Shown here: in pieces, positions 27,609-37,231 of the stretch
Numbering within the stretch: position 1 is the stretch's first letter
How the letters are laid out: each line of letters starts with the position of its first letter
Assembly: GCF_002896875.1 (NCBI RefSeq)
Contig: NZ_CP023278.1
Coordinates: forward strand, 4,078,501 to 4,142,500
Origin: Nostoc sp. CENA543
Lineage (GTDB): Bacteria; Cyanobacteriota; Cyanobacteriia; Cyanobacteriales; Nostocaceae
Length of the DNA: 64,000 nucleotides
Reading direction: 5' to 3'
Program-made: the position numbers and the translations under genes
Notes under the pieces: generated by a model
The model's database searches: none
What the model was told of the DNA's origin: nothing
The model's input: only the letters and a program-made list of their open reading frames with translations

Positions 27609-27902
27609 ATGGCACGTCCACCAATTCACCCTGGCGAAATTCTTGCTGATGAAATTGCTGAACTAAATATGAGTGCGAGTGATTTAGCGCGTGTTCTTCA
27701 TGTTCCTAAAAACAGAATTACTGAAATTATTCATGGGAGACGAGGAATAACAGCCGATACAGCGTTGAGATTAGGACAATATTTTGGCACTGGCGGAGAA
27801 TTTTGGCTCAATCTCCAGAAAAACTATGAATTGAGGTTAGCTGAACAAAAAGTTGGCAAGGAAATTCAAGAAACTATCTGTCCTCGTGTCTTAGTATCTT
27901 AA
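27609..27902 (+). CDS. higA: HigA-type antitoxin (XRE-family HTH)
   Basis: A 97-aa antitoxin. It starts MARPPIHPGEILADEIAEL, the hallmark of the HigA family. A helix-turn-helix follows (MSASDLARVLHVPKNRITEIIHGRRGITADTALRLGQYFG), then the conserved GGEFWLNLQKNYELRLAE. It binds and neutralises the HigB-like toxin encoded just upstream and represses the shared promoter. AAAGGAAAG 5-10 bases before the ATG is a good ribosome-binding site. The length is usual for the family. Confidence 0.92.
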   Translation: MARPPIHPGEILADEIAELNMSASDLARVLHVPKNRITEIIHGRRGITADTALRLGQYFGTGGEFWLNLQKNYELRLAEQKVGKEIQETICPRVLVS

Positions 27903-28138
27903 AATTTATCAAACTTTTATTTGACATAAGGATTAATTATTATAAAAAATCCTATGGTTCAAGAAGGCGGGAAGCAGAGTTCAGGAAAGAATCCCTGAGC
28001 AAAAATTTGGATTAAGTGAGCAAAAACAGCATCTCCTGAATTCGCTACAAATTCTCTGCGTACCTCTGCGTTTACCCTTCTTTTTCCTCTGCTTTTAAAT
28101 CTTCACTGTGCATTCACAATAGAGCAAACAGCAGTATC

Positions 28139-28546
28139 TTAATTCAAACTACTCATATTGCTGAAGATTTCAATCAAATTGCCATCAGGGTCACGAAAAT
28201 GGGCTGTTCTTAAACCCCATTCTGGACGATCCATTGGCTGAGTCACAATAATGGCATTATTTTCTTTGAGATGATAATACAACTCATCAACATTATCTAC
28301 AGCAAACACCAAAGCCATTTTGTTTTGACAATCCATTGCTGACGGCTGATAAGCACTGGGAATAGCTTCCGCCATTAATTCTTTTCTAAACAAAGCCAAT
28401 TTAATATAGTCGCCTGTGTGTAACTCGGCGTAACCGCTATTTTCATCACCCCAATCTATAACAAATCCCAAGACATCCCGATAAAAAAGAAAGCAGTCTT
28501 TGTAATTGGAAACTAGCAGCCTGATATGTGTTAATTGTAGAAACAT
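28139..28546 (-). CDS. VOC-superfamily (glyoxalase/dioxygenase-fold) protein
   Basis: A 135-aa protein of the vicinal-oxygen-chelate fold, two beta-alpha-beta-beta-beta units. The first runs from LTHIRLLVSNYKDCFLFYRDVLGFVIDWGD, and the second ends FRDPDGNLIEIFSN. Possible metal ligands are His in LTHIRLLV, His in RTAHFRDPDG and Glu in LIEIF, as in glyoxalase I. The reaction is unknown. It lies 18 bp downstream of miaE on the same strand and is probably co-transcribed with it. Confidence 0.83.
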   Translation of the reverse strand: MFLQLTHIRLLVSNYKDCFLFYRDVLGFVIDWGDENSGYAELHTGDYIKLALFRKELMAEAIPSAYQPSAMDCQNKMALVFAVDNVDELYYHLKENNAIIVTQPMDRPEWGLRTAHFRDPDGNLIEIFSNMSSLN

Positions 28547-28564
28547 AAATAATGTGTGGTTCTA

Positions 28565-29164
28565 TTAACTATGAATTCTCGGTTCTGGATGTAAATTTGC
28601 CAGCAAATCGCTTTCAATTATTGATAATTCATCTAGCCGTTGATTGACAATCTCTCGGTCAAAGTAAGTGTCTGCTAAAACCCAATAAGTACCAAAGTGC
28701 CTTGCTTCAGATGCCATTAAACTTCTATAAAATTTAGCTAATTCTAAATCAGGACAGTGTACGGCTAATAGTCCTAACCGTTCATGGCTACGGGCTTCAA
28801 TTAACCCCGTTACCAGTAGGGAGTCTAAAAACCGTTCTGGTTCTTGAGAGCGGACAGCAGCTTTTAAACCTGCACCGTAGGGAGGCGGTGGTAAGGGTGC
28901 TAGAGGGATATTTCTTTTTTCTAGCCACTGATTGACTAATTCAAAATGTTCGAGTTCTTCACGGGCGATCGCTGTTAATTCTCTCACCATTTTAGTATTA
29001 GAAGGGTAGCGAAACATAAAGTTTAATGCCACACCAGCCGCTTTACGTTCACAATGGGAATGATCAAGCAAGATGATGTCTAAATTAGCGATCGCTTGTT
29101 TTATCCAAGCATCACTAGTAGGTTGCTTTAGGGCATTGATAGTTTTTAATGCAGAAATAGACAC
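28565..29164 (-). CDS. miaE: tRNA 2-methylthio-N6-isopentenyladenosine hydroxylase (MiaE-like)
   Basis: A 199-aa ferritin-like di-iron protein. The ligand motifs are EELEHFELV, EARSHERLG and ASEARHFGTYW, plus an early Glu/His segment (DHSHCERKAAG). This pattern and length fit MiaE, which hydroxylates the isopentenyl group of ms2i6A at position 37 of some tRNAs, using oxygen. It starts with GTG. No electron donor gene is nearby. A VOC-fold protein follows on the same transcript. Other ferritin-like oxygenases are possible, but the DHSHCERKAAG ... MFRYP pattern is characteristic. Confidence 0.85.
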   Translation of the reverse strand: MSISALKTINALKQPTSDAWIKQAIANLDIILLDHSHCERKAAGVALNFMFRYPSNTKMVRELTAIAREELEHFELVNQWLEKRNIPLAPLPPPPYGAGLKAAVRSQEPERFLDSLLVTGLIEARSHERLGLLAVHCPDLELAKFYRSLMASEARHFGTYWVLADTYFDREIVNQRLDELSIIESDLLANLHPEPRIHS

Positions 29165-29884
29165 AGGGAGATAAAACTTAATAACTTTAGTTTGATCTTG
29201 ATTTTAATGTGAGTAATGATATTTTGCGTTATCTGTGATTAAAAAGGTTAGGTGATCGCTGTTCGTAATATAATTCAAAGCATTGCAGACATGAGGTGTT
29301 AGTTACTTGACATCAATTATACCCACACTCACTGCAATATTCATGGCTAGCCGTCAATAAAAAAATTCTAGCCCAGCTCACCTTCGTATTTATCAGCAAT
29401 TGATAAGCAGCTACAAGTACCTGTACAAATAGATATTATACTCAGCTAGATTAAATTATTTTCTTCTAGCTGTTGCCTAAATTTAAGTAAATCACCAGAA
29501 TGTAAGAAAACGCTGACCTCATGCCACAATTGCTACTGTTGACTCAGATCCAATCGTACTAATAGAGACTAAATTCTCTGACATTCTGGTGCTATCTTAG
29601 CGGTATCTCCGCCATTAGGGTAAAAGTAAAGGGCTTTGAAAGCATATAACAGTTATCATGAACTTATTGTATCAAGACACACATTTTGCCTTTGGTTTTG
29701 TTGGGATAACAATTAATATGAAGAATCTTATATATTTTTATCTTTTATGAAATGGTTAAAACCTATAGATTGAGAAAATACTAGTTGCGTTAAGTTAGCT
29801 AAACAAGAGTTACTTGTAAACTAGGTTTACTTTAATTGCATATATTATTAAAATAACTTCAGCAAAAAATTCGCAGAACTTTAC
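29165..29884. other. 0.72 kb AT-rich divergent spacer
   Basis: No open frame, strong hairpin or tandem repeat was seen. It presumably holds the promoters of miaE (leftward) and the nuclease-like/TPR gene (rightward). Confidence 0.5.
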
Positions 29885-31504
29885 ATGGATTGGATTACAT
29901 TACTGCGATCGCTACAGTCTGATTTTATCAAAAGGTTATCATCTGGTTGTTTACTGCATTGCGAAACCGAAGGTCAATACAGTGAGTTAACAGTCATCTC
30001 TGGTGAGAGATTAAAGGCCTTGCGGAATTTCTGCTGGCAAATGGCAGAAAAATATAAACGAGTTTCCCCAGTACGGGATGTTTTTATTAGCTACCTCAAA
30101 GGGAAATTAGGTGAAGAAGTCGTTAAAGAACGTCTAGCTGATTTGATTACAGAAGTAGACTATGAAAAACGATTTGGCGGAGATGGTAAAATAGATTTTA
30201 CCCTGACATCTGATCCATCAATTGGCGTTGAAGTCAAATCTCGCCACGGTAGTATTGAGCGGGTAAGATGGTCAGTTAGTTCAGAAGAAGTAGAAAAAAA
30301 TGCAGTGGTAGTTTGCATTTTAATTCAAGAAGCTGTGCATGAGGCTCAATCAGAATATCACCTGTTTTTAGCTGGATTTCTCCCCACCAGAATGATTAAG
30401 TTAAAAACGGGTAGTATCTCTTTTGGAATTGAGCAGTTATTGTATGCGGGGGGATTGTATGCCTATTTAGAATATTTACAATCTCACAATCAGCATCATC
30501 CTATTACTCAAGCCTACTTACTAGAAAAACAGCAAATTAAAGCAGAGATACAGCAACCAATCATCGCTAGAAAGGCTGAAAATAACAACGTTTTTATTGA
30601 TAACCGCCAAGAATTGAATATAGACCACAAAAAATTAGGCGATGAATGTTTAGCCAAAGGGGAATATACAGAGTCTATCAATTATTATAGTCAGGCATTG
30701 AAATTAGATGCACGTAACGCAGAAATATACTATCAACGTGGAATTGCTTATCATCAACTAGAAGATTATGAAAGAGCGATCGCAGATTATTCTCAAGTTA
30801 TCAACCTCAATGCAAATGATGCCAAAGCCTACTATAAACGCGGTTCAGCACTATCACAAATAGGTAATTATGAGGCAGCAATTAATGATTATACCCAAGC
30901 GATTATCATCAATCCTCATGTTGCTATTACCTATAAAAACCGTGCCGAAGCCCGTTCCTTTTTAGGAGATAATCAAGGCGCAATTGAAGATTATACTCAA
31001 GCAATTAAAATTAATCCCATGTATGCAGATATATCCAAAAACCCTGATATTGCCCGTTATCTTGTTAAATACCAACCAGGATTTAATCAAGTAATTCCGA
31101 TTAAATCGCAGGATGCCAATGCTTATAAAAATCGGGGTAACGTGCGGGCTGATATTGGTGATTATCAAGGCGCGATCGCAGATTATACCCAAGCATTACA
31201 GATTAATCCCCATCTAGCTGATGTGTATTATAATCGGGGTAACGTGCGCTGTGATCTAGGTGATGAAGAAGGGGCGATCGCCGATTACACTCAAGCCATC
31301 CAAATTAATCCTAATTATGCCGATGCCTACTACAATCGTGGCAATGTTTACACTGATATGAAAAATCTGCAAGCAGCAATCACAGACTTTCAAAAAGCAG
31401 CAAATATTTATCATCAAGAAGGAAATTTAGCAGCCCTTAAAGACGCAAAAGATAGAATATTAGAATTAGAAATTATAGCATCGATAGATGTGTTAAATTT
31501 TTAA
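29885..31504 (+). CDS. PD-(D/E)xK nuclease-like domain fused to TPR repeats
   Basis: A 539-aa two-part protein. Residues about 60-200 resemble a restriction-endonuclease fold: helix with E77/E78 (GKLGEEVVKERL), D104 in GGDGKIDFTL and E116-x-K118 in IGVEVKSRHG, together a plausible E...D...ExK active site. From about 245 to 520 there are at least six tetratricopeptide units of the 'AxAYYNRGNVYxDxGDxxGAIADYTQAIQINP' kind. Cyanobacteria have many TPR proteins, but a nuclease-like N-terminus is uncommon. The TPR part is for protein binding. The nuclease assignment is inferred from motif spacing only. It stands alone, without restriction or defence genes beside it. Confidence 0.72.
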   Translation: MDWITLLRSLQSDFIKRLSSGCLLHCETEGQYSELTVISGERLKALRNFCWQMAEKYKRVSPVRDVFISYLKGKLGEEVVKERLADLITEVDYEKRFGGDGKIDFTLTSDPSIGVEVKSRHGSIERVRWSVSSEEVEKNAVVVCILIQEAVHEAQSEYHLFLAGFLPTRMIKLKTGSISFGIEQLLYAGGLYAYLEYLQSHNQHHPITQAYLLEKQQIKAEIQQPIIARKAENNNVFIDNRQELNIDHKKLGDECLAKGEYTESINYYSQALKLDARNAEIYYQRGIAYHQLEDYERAIADYSQVINLNANDAKAYYKRGSALSQIGNYEAAINDYTQAIIINPHVAITYKNRAEARSFLGDNQGAIEDYTQAIKINPMYADISKNPDIARYLVKYQPGFNQVIPIKSQDANAYKNRGNVRADIGDYQGAIADYTQALQINPHLADVYYNRGNVRCDLGDEEGAIADYTQAIQINPNYADAYYNRGNVYTDMKNLQAAITDFQKAANIYHQEGNLAALKDAKDRILELEIIASIDVLNF

Positions 31505-31618
31505 TGCTTATCTACTCAGATAAAATTATTTAATAGTAATTTTTCTCACTCATGCGTAATTGTCATTCAAAAATGGGAAATACAAAGTTAGTAGTCCCAT
31601 AAAACCAGAGTTGACAAC

Positions 31619-32188
31619 ATGATTCTACGTTTAAAAAAACTCACTCAAGTTTGTGCTGTTCTATTATTACTCAGTGCTAGTAGTATCCATCAATCAGCAA
31701 TAGCTAACACCAACAATCAAAGACAAACATTAGCAAAACAGCACATTATAGCTGTAAATTCTCAGTCACATTCAGTTTTTAACCCCATTCTGCCTAAATT
31801 AAAGCAAAAAAGCCGCATTAAAATTTTATTACCTAAATATATTCCTGAATCTGACGGCACAAACCCAATTTATGCCATTCTCGAAACATCCACACCCAAA
31901 AAATATGACATTCTCTTAGGATTCACCCCTGACTGCAATGGTGGGACAGCTTGTCGTTTAGGTGTAGTATCTGCTGAAGCCGTCACCCGCAAAACACCGC
32001 GCCTCACCGGTAAACGCGTCGTTTTAGCTAAAGGAATCACTGGTTACTTTGTAGATTCTCGTTGTGGTGCTAACTGCTCAGATGCCACCTTAACTTGGCG
32101 GCAACAAGGCGTACAGTATAGTCTAGGGTTAAAAGCTGGTAAGCGTGAATCTTTAATTAAAATGGCTAACTCTGCTATTAATCCATGA
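31619..32188 (+). CDS. Exported protein of unknown function
   Basis: A 189-aa protein with a signal peptide (LKKLTQVCAVLLLLSASSIHQSAIA, cleavage expected near 30). The mature part contains four Cys in two clusters (TPDCNGGTACRLG and DSRCGANCSD), probably two disulfides. There is a central stretch IKILLPKYIPESDGTNPIYAILE and WRQQGVQYSLGLKAGKRESL near the end. I do not recognise a named family. The LPKYIP...YSLGLK pattern looks like a conserved cyanobacterial periplasmic protein. It is followed by the cytochrome gene after 198 bp of repeat-bearing DNA. Confidence 0.7.
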   Translation: MILRLKKLTQVCAVLLLLSASSIHQSAIANTNNQRQTLAKQHIIAVNSQSHSVFNPILPKLKQKSRIKILLPKYIPESDGTNPIYAILETSTPKKYDILLGFTPDCNGGTACRLGVVSAEAVTRKTPRLTGKRVVLAKGITGYFVDSRCGANCSDATLTWRQQGVQYSLGLKAGKRESLIKMANSAINP

Positions 32189-32386
32189 GTTGAGGGAGTG
32201 GTGAGTGCTGATGGAGAAATAAATCCTACCTTGTTTGTCCACCTTGTCTCCAGTTCCCAGTTCCCAGTCCCCAATCTCCAGCCCCCAGTATCAAAAATAT
32301 TTACCCATATTCGCAACATCGTCAATGCAGCTTAAGTCTTATTATGAGCAATGAGGGATAAATCTAAGTATCTGGGAATGTGAGGA

Positions 32387-32920
32387 ATGTCAAATCTGGT
32401 AAAACGTAAGTCCCGTCAACCCAAACTCAAACGCCGTCCTCTAGGATTAATCTTGACCATTCTCCTTTGGAGTTTGGTTATGGGCTGGCTACTAGCCATA
32501 GCCACTAGCGCGCAAAGTGCCACACCTGCATCAGACATTGGTACAGTTGACGTAGTTCCTGCCAGATATCAACTAGGACAAGAACTATATCTAGAAAATT
32601 GCTCTAGTTGTCACATTGCATTACCACCGGCGGTTTTACCTACCCAAACTTGGAAAAACCTCTTAGAAGATTCACAGCACTACGGCGTAAATATCCAGCC
32701 TTTATTAGATCCCAACCGGAATCTAGTTTGGCGATATCTTTCCACATTCTCCCGTTCTCAGTTAAAAGACGAAGCAACACCTTATCGGGTGAATAATTCT
32801 CGCTACTTTAAAGCGTTACATCCCCAAGTCGAGTTACCGAAACCCGTGCAGATCAGTAGTTGTGTCAGTTGTCATCCCAGTGCGAAGGAGTATAATTTTC
32901 GCCGCTTGAGTTCGGAGTAG
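32387..32920 (+). CDS. Membrane-anchored dihaem cytochrome c
   Basis: A 177-aa protein with an N-terminal membrane helix (LGLILTILLWSLVMGWLLAIATSAQ, about 18-42), which may be a signal or an anchor. Two CxxCH haem-binding motifs follow, CSSCH near 71 and CVSCH near 163. The spacing and the LYLENCSSCHIALPPAVLPTQTWKNLL segment resemble the dihaem cytochrome c (DHC) family. It should act in electron transfer on the lumen or periplasm side. Partners are unknown and no oxidase genes are adjacent. Confidence 0.85.
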   Translation: MSNLVKRKSRQPKLKRRPLGLILTILLWSLVMGWLLAIATSAQSATPASDIGTVDVVPARYQLGQELYLENCSSCHIALPPAVLPTQTWKNLLEDSQHYGVNIQPLLDPNRNLVWRYLSTFSRSQLKDEATPYRVNNSRYFKALHPQVELPKPVQISSCVSCHPSAKEYNFRRLSSE

Positions 32921-33341
32921 GGATTGGGGATTGGGGACTGGGGATTGGAAGGTAGACAAGGTAGACAAGGTAGACAAGGTAGATTTTATTTCTTAACTCA
33001 TTACTCACTACTCTTACTCAGCATCGGCTAAACGCCGCGCTACCGCTAACAGCACGGGCTAACGCCCCGCTTCCGCTAACAGCACTCACCACTCACCACT
33101 CCTCATCTGTGGGCAAAATGATACTATTAAAGGAGTTTACAATTTGAACTGCGAAATCAAACGGATCATCTAAATAGAGATGGAATCCCAATTTTGCTAT
33201 TTTGCTGTTTTTGAGTTAATTTCCCTCTCATACCTATCCATTACTTACATACAATGGCTAGGTTGGGTTAAGTTCTTATAATCAATATAATAATCAAACC
33301 CTTTTAATTCCCATCCCCTCAATTTAGTTCCATAATCTGCC
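32921..33341. repeat. STRR and palindrome cluster before secA
   Basis: In order: GGGATTG heptamers (32925-32950), three to four AAGGTAGAC nonamers (32950-32982), ACTCATT-type units, then a GC-rich block (33022-33082) with CGCCGCGCTACCGCTAAC and CGCCCCGCTTCCGCTAAC, and finally CACTCAC units. The GC-rich block recurs in inverted orientation at 42898-42980. The last 220 bp hold the secA promoter region, in which nothing specific was recognised. Confidence 0.7.
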
Positions 33342-36131
33342 ATGCTAAAACTCCTGTTGGGCGATCCCAACGCTCGTAAGCTGAAAAAATACCAACCCTA
33401 CATTACAGAAATTGATCTTTTGGAAGAAGAGATACAAACTCTTTCTGATGAAGATTTGAAAGGCAAAACAGCAGAGTTTAAACAAAGGCTTGCCAAAGGC
33501 GAAACCCTTGATGATCTTCTGCCAGAAGCCTTTGCCGTGGTGAGAGAGGCAGGAAAACGAGTCTTAGGGTTGCGACACTTCGATGTCCAGTTATTGGGCG
33601 GTGCGATTCTGCACTCTGGGCAAATTGCGGAAATGAAAACCGGCGAAGGTAAAACCCTAGTGGCAACTTTACCGAGTTATCTGAATGCTCTTACAGGTAA
33701 GGGTGTACACGTAGTCACTGTTAACGATTACCTGGCTCGTCGGGACGCGGAATGGATGGGACAGGTGCATCGGTTTCTGGGTTTGAGTGTGGGGTTAATT
33801 CAATCAACCATGAATCCCAGTGAACGTAAAAAAAATTATGATTGTGATATAACTTACGTTACTAACAGCGAAGTCGGCTTTGACTATCTGCGGGATAACA
33901 TGGCGACATCGATGGCTGATGTGGTACAGCGTCCTTTTAATTACTGCGTAATTGACGAAGTAGACTCCATCTTAATTGATGAGGCGCGTACACCTTTAAT
34001 TATCTCTGGTCAGGTAGAAAGACCAACAGAAAAGTATCTCAAAGCGGCGGAAATTGCTTTGACGCTGAAAACTGAAGAACATTACGAGGTAGACGAAAAA
34101 GCTCGTAACGTTCTGTTAACAGATGAAGGTTTCGCACAAGCGGAAGAACTTTTGGGTGTAACAGATTTATTTGACCCTGAAGACCCTTGGGCGCACTTTG
34201 TCTTTAATGCGATTAAAGCAAAAGAACTGTTCCTCAAAGATGTGAATTACATTGTCCGTAATGGGGAAGTGGTAATTGTTGATGAATTTACCGGACGGGT
34301 GTTACCTGGAAGACGCTGGAGTGATGGCTTACACCAAGCCATTGAAGCTAAAGAACACGTAGAAATTCAGCCAGAAACCCAAACCTTGGCGACAATTACT
34401 TATCAAAACTTGTTCTTGTTGTATCCCAAATTGTCAGGGATGACGGGAACGGCGAAGACAGAGGAAGCCGAGTTTGAGAAGATTTACAAACTAGAAGTTA
34501 CAGTTATTCCCACCAATAGAATCAGAAAACGGGAAGACTTATCTGATTTGGTATTTAAGAAAGAAACAGGTAAGTGGCGGGCGATCGCTAATGAATGTGC
34601 CGAAATGCACGAACAAGGTAGACCCGTTCTCGTGGGAACTACTAGTGTAGAAAAATCGGAATATCTCAGCCAATTACTCAAAGCACAAGGCATTCCCCAC
34701 GAATTACTCAACGCTAGACCAGAAAACGTAGAACGGGAAGCGGAAATTGTCGCTCAGGCAGGACGCAGGGGTGCTGTTACTATCGCTACCAACATGGCGG
34801 GGCGTGGTACAGATATCATCCTTGGTGGTAACTCCGAATACATGGCGCGCTTGAAACTGCGGGAATATTTGATGCCCCGTATTGTCAGACCAGAGGACGA
34901 AGATGTATTTGGTGTACAAAGGGCATCTGGTTTACCTGGGGGACATGGCGGCGGTCAAGGTTTCACCCCTGGGAAGAAAGTCAAAACTTGGAAAGCTTCA
35001 CCAGAGATTTTCCCCACCCAACTTTCTCCAGAAGCCGAAAAATTATTAAAAGAAGCTGTAGATTTTGCGGTGCGTGAGTATGGCGATCGCGCTTTACCAG
35101 AACTCGAAGCAGAAGATAAAATCGCCGTAGCTGCCGAGAAAGCACCTACTGATGACCCCGTGATTCAGAAATTGCGGGATGCTTACAAGCGGGTGAAGCA
35201 CGAATACGAAGAATTTACCGAACGCGAACATAATGAAGTGATAGAACGGGGTGGACTGCACGTCATTGGTACAGAACGCCACGAATCACGCCGGATTGAT
35301 AACCAGTTGCGGGGACGCGCCGGACGACAAGGCGACCCTGGTTCAACAAGATTCTTTCTGAGTTTAGAGGATAACCTACTGCGGATTTTTGGAGGCGATC
35401 GCGTTGCCGGTTTAATGGAAGCCTTCAACGTAGAAGACGATATGCCCATTGAGTCGGGAATGTTAACCCGCAGTTTAGAAGGCGCGCAAAAGAAAGTTGA
35501 AACCTACTACTACGACATCCGTAAACAGGTGTTTGAGTATGACGAGGTAATGAACAACCAACGCCGCGCCATCTACGCCGAACGTCGCCGGGTTTTAGAA
35601 GGTCAAGACCTAAAAGAACAGGTGATTAAGTACGCCGAAAAAACGATGGACGACATCGTTGACTACTACATCAACCCTGATTTGCCCTCGGAAGAGTGGG
35701 AATTAGACAAATTGGTGGAGAAAGTTAAGGAGTTCGTCTATTTGCTATCTGATATGCAAGCTAGTCAATTAGAAGACATGGGAATGGGCGAGATCAAAGC
35801 CTTTCTGCATGAACAGGTACGCATTGCCTATGACCTCAAGGAAGCGCAAATTGACCAAATTCAGCCAGGATTGATGCGTCAAGCTGAACGTTTCTTCATC
35901 TTGCAGCGTATTGATACCCTCTGGCGGGAACACCTGCAACAAATGGATGCTTTGCGTGAGTCCGTTGGTTTGCGTGGTTACGGACAGAAAGACCCGCTTA
36001 TTGAGTATAAGAGCGAGGGTTATGAGTTGTTCTTGGATATGATGGTCAACATCCGCCGAGATGTGGTCTACTCGCTGTTCATGTTCCAGCCTCAGCCGCA
36101 GCCAATGGTGCAAACTTCTGAGATGGTGTAA
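33342..36131 (+). CDS. secA: Preprotein translocase ATPase SecA
   Basis: A 929-aa SecA, the motor that pushes unfolded proteins through SecYEG in the plasma and thylakoid membranes. The N-terminus is [19 protein letters not shown]. Walker A ([11 protein letters not shown] near 98), the DEVD box ([21 protein letters not shown]), the preprotein-binding region and the second helicase domain ([29 protein letters not shown]) are intact. A cyanobacterial insert near 515-600 ([23 protein letters not shown]) is typical. There is no C-terminal zinc-binding SEC-C tail, as is common in this phylum. It is a single-gene unit. Confidence 0.98.
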   Translation: MLKLLLGDPNARKLKKYQPYITEIDLLEEEIQTLSDEDLKGKTAEFKQRLAKGETLDDLLPEAFAVVREAGKRVLGLRHFDVQLLGGAILHSGQIAEMKTGEGKTLVATLPSYLNALTGKGVHVVTVNDYLARRDAEWMGQVHRFLGLSVGLIQSTMNPSERKKNYDCDITYVTNSEVGFDYLRDNMATSMADVVQRPFNYCVIDEVDSILIDEARTPLIISGQVERPTEKYLKAAEIALTLKTEEHYEVDEKARNVLLTDEGFAQAEELLGVTDLFDPEDPWAHFVFNAIKAKELFLKDVNYIVRNGEVVIVDEFTGRVLPGRRWSDGLHQAIEAKEHVEIQPETQTLATITYQNLFLLYPKLSGMTGTAKTEEAEFEKIYKLEVTVIPTNRIRKREDLSDLVFKKETGKWRAIANECAEMHEQGRPVLVGTTSVEKSEYLSQLLKAQGIPHELLNARPENVEREAEIVAQAGRRGAVTIATNMAGRGTDIILGGNSEYMARLKLREYLMPRIVRPEDEDVFGVQRASGLPGGHGGGQGFTPGKKVKTWKASPEIFPTQLSPEAEKLLKEAVDFAVREYGDRALPELEAEDKIAVAAEKAPTDDPVIQKLRDAYKRVKHEYEEFTEREHNEVIERGGLHVIGTERHESRRIDNQLRGRAGRQGDPGSTRFFLSLEDNLLRIFGGDRVAGLMEAFNVEDDMPIESGMLTRSLEGAQKKVETYYYDIRKQVFEYDEVMNNQRRAIYAERRRVLEGQDLKEQVIKYAEKTMDDIVDYYINPDLPSEEWELDKLVEKVKEFVYLLSDMQASQLEDMGMGEIKAFLHEQVRIAYDLKEAQIDQIQPGLMRQAERFFILQRIDTLWREHLQQMDALRESVGLRGYGQKDPLIEYKSEGYELFLDMMVNIRRDVVYSLFMFQPQPQPMVQTSEMV

Positions 36132-36252
36132 GGAAATAATTTCACGCAAAGACGCGGAGGCACAGAGAGTTTTATGAGTGCCTTTGCGTTTTTTTTGGCG
36201 TTGCATAAATGCGGGATGAATTGGGACTTTTATACACAGCAGAATATTGATT

Positions 36253-36307
36253 CTTTGCGCCTTTGCGCCTACCCTGCGGATTCCGCGCTAGCGGTATGCG
36301 TGAGACA
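36253..36307. repeat. Dispersed GC-rich palindromic repeat, copy 3 of 3
   Basis: GCGCCTTTGCGCCTACCCTGCGG through GCGTGAGACA, between secA and the antitoxin gene. The stem here uses TTCCGCGCTAGCGGTA. See 9381 and 24061. Confidence 0.65.
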
Positions 36308-36352
36308 ATTCATATTCTCAATCAGAAACGCCGGAGTTTTCAAAATTGAGAC

Positions 36353-36580
36353 TTACAACCGCTTTTCCATCAGAGCATCAAGTTTCGCTAGTATTGTTAA
36401 GCCTTCTTCTGGCTTGCCAATGGCAGCCATTGCTTTAAATCTTGTGTAGGCATCATATTCTGCCAAAGCAATAGTAGAAAGTTCTTCAATCAGTTTATTG
36501 ACACTGATACCTTTGGCTTGAGCAAGTTCTTTCAATCTATTATGCTTATCCTCTGGTAAACGGATAGTTAATGTTGACAT
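36353..36580 (-). CDS. Ribbon-helix-helix-type antitoxin
   Basis: A 75-aa protein. The N-terminus (MSTLTIRLPEDKHNRLKELAQAKGISVNKLIEELSTIAL) is a ribbon-helix-helix DNA-binding fold. The C-terminal third (FKAMAAIGKPEEGLTILAKLDAL) is likely the toxin-binding tail. It starts 5 bases after the PIN-domain gene and should be its antitoxin and autorepressor. The toxin-then-antitoxin order is the reverse of most PIN pairs but is known. Confidence 0.82.
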   Translation of the reverse strand: MSTLTIRLPEDKHNRLKELAQAKGISVNKLIEELSTIALAEYDAYTRFKAMAAIGKPEEGLTILAKLDALMEKRL

Positions 36581-36585
36581 TTTGT

Positions 36586-37008
36586 TTAGCTCCTAATAAT
36601 TTCTTCTGGTTTTAAGATTGATAAGTTCGGAAACAATAATTGAGCATTTTGGAAATCTTTAACATTGTAAGTTGCAATAATTTGAGCATTTCCCGCAACT
36701 GCTAACTCAATTAAATGATTATCTGCTTCATCTTTTAAATTAGGTCGCCATAAATAGTAAATAGAAATCCATTGACTTACGCTCATCAATGATGCCAGTA
36801 AAGCAGAAATTTCTTCACTATTTAAAGGGCATTTGGCAATAATTTCTTCTCTTTGAATTACCGATTCATACTCAGAAAATAAAGCATTACCCATTAAAGG
36901 TTGATATTCACCTGTCAAGCAGCGTCTAATCAATTCTCGACTTATACCTTGAGAGCTAATAAGCGCACTAATAAAAACACTGGTATCAACTACAATTTTA
37001 ATCGCCAT
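36586..37008 (-). CDS. PIN-domain toxin (putative ribonuclease)
   Basis: A 140-aa PIN-domain protein. The acidic metal-binding residues expected for an RNase are present: Asp8 in IKIVVDTSVFISAL, Glu in LFSEYESVIQREE and the pair in LKDEADNHLIELAVAGNAQIIAT. It is of the 'putative toxin component, PIN family' kind, which cuts RNA. The partner antitoxin gene follows 5 bases downstream. The module is inserted between secA and smc and is transcribed against both. Confidence 0.85.
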   Translation of the reverse strand: MAIKIVVDTSVFISALISSQGISRELIRRCLTGEYQPLMGNALFSEYESVIQREEIIAKCPLNSEEISALLASLMSVSQWISIYYLWRPNLKDEADNHLIELAVAGNAQIIATYNVKDFQNAQLLFPNLSILKPEEIIRS

Positions 37009-37231
37009 GTAATTATGATAGCATATACGCTATCATAAAACCTCCAGATCAAAGAACTAATCACTCGTCTCACCTTGTCAATCTGGTAGGATGCTGTAGT
37101 ATAAACATACTGATAAATCCTGGCTTGGGAGTCGCTGGGGTGAAAAAATCTGGATTATCTGGTATAAACTACTTGCTAATTTTTCATTAATTGATACACT
37201 TGTCCTTCATTATCCCTATGATTTAGCACCT

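Noticed and set aside
36174-36449. Open frame on the plus strand after secA
   Set aside because: It reads through a dispersed repeat and the antisense of the antitoxin gene, with no protein-like features.
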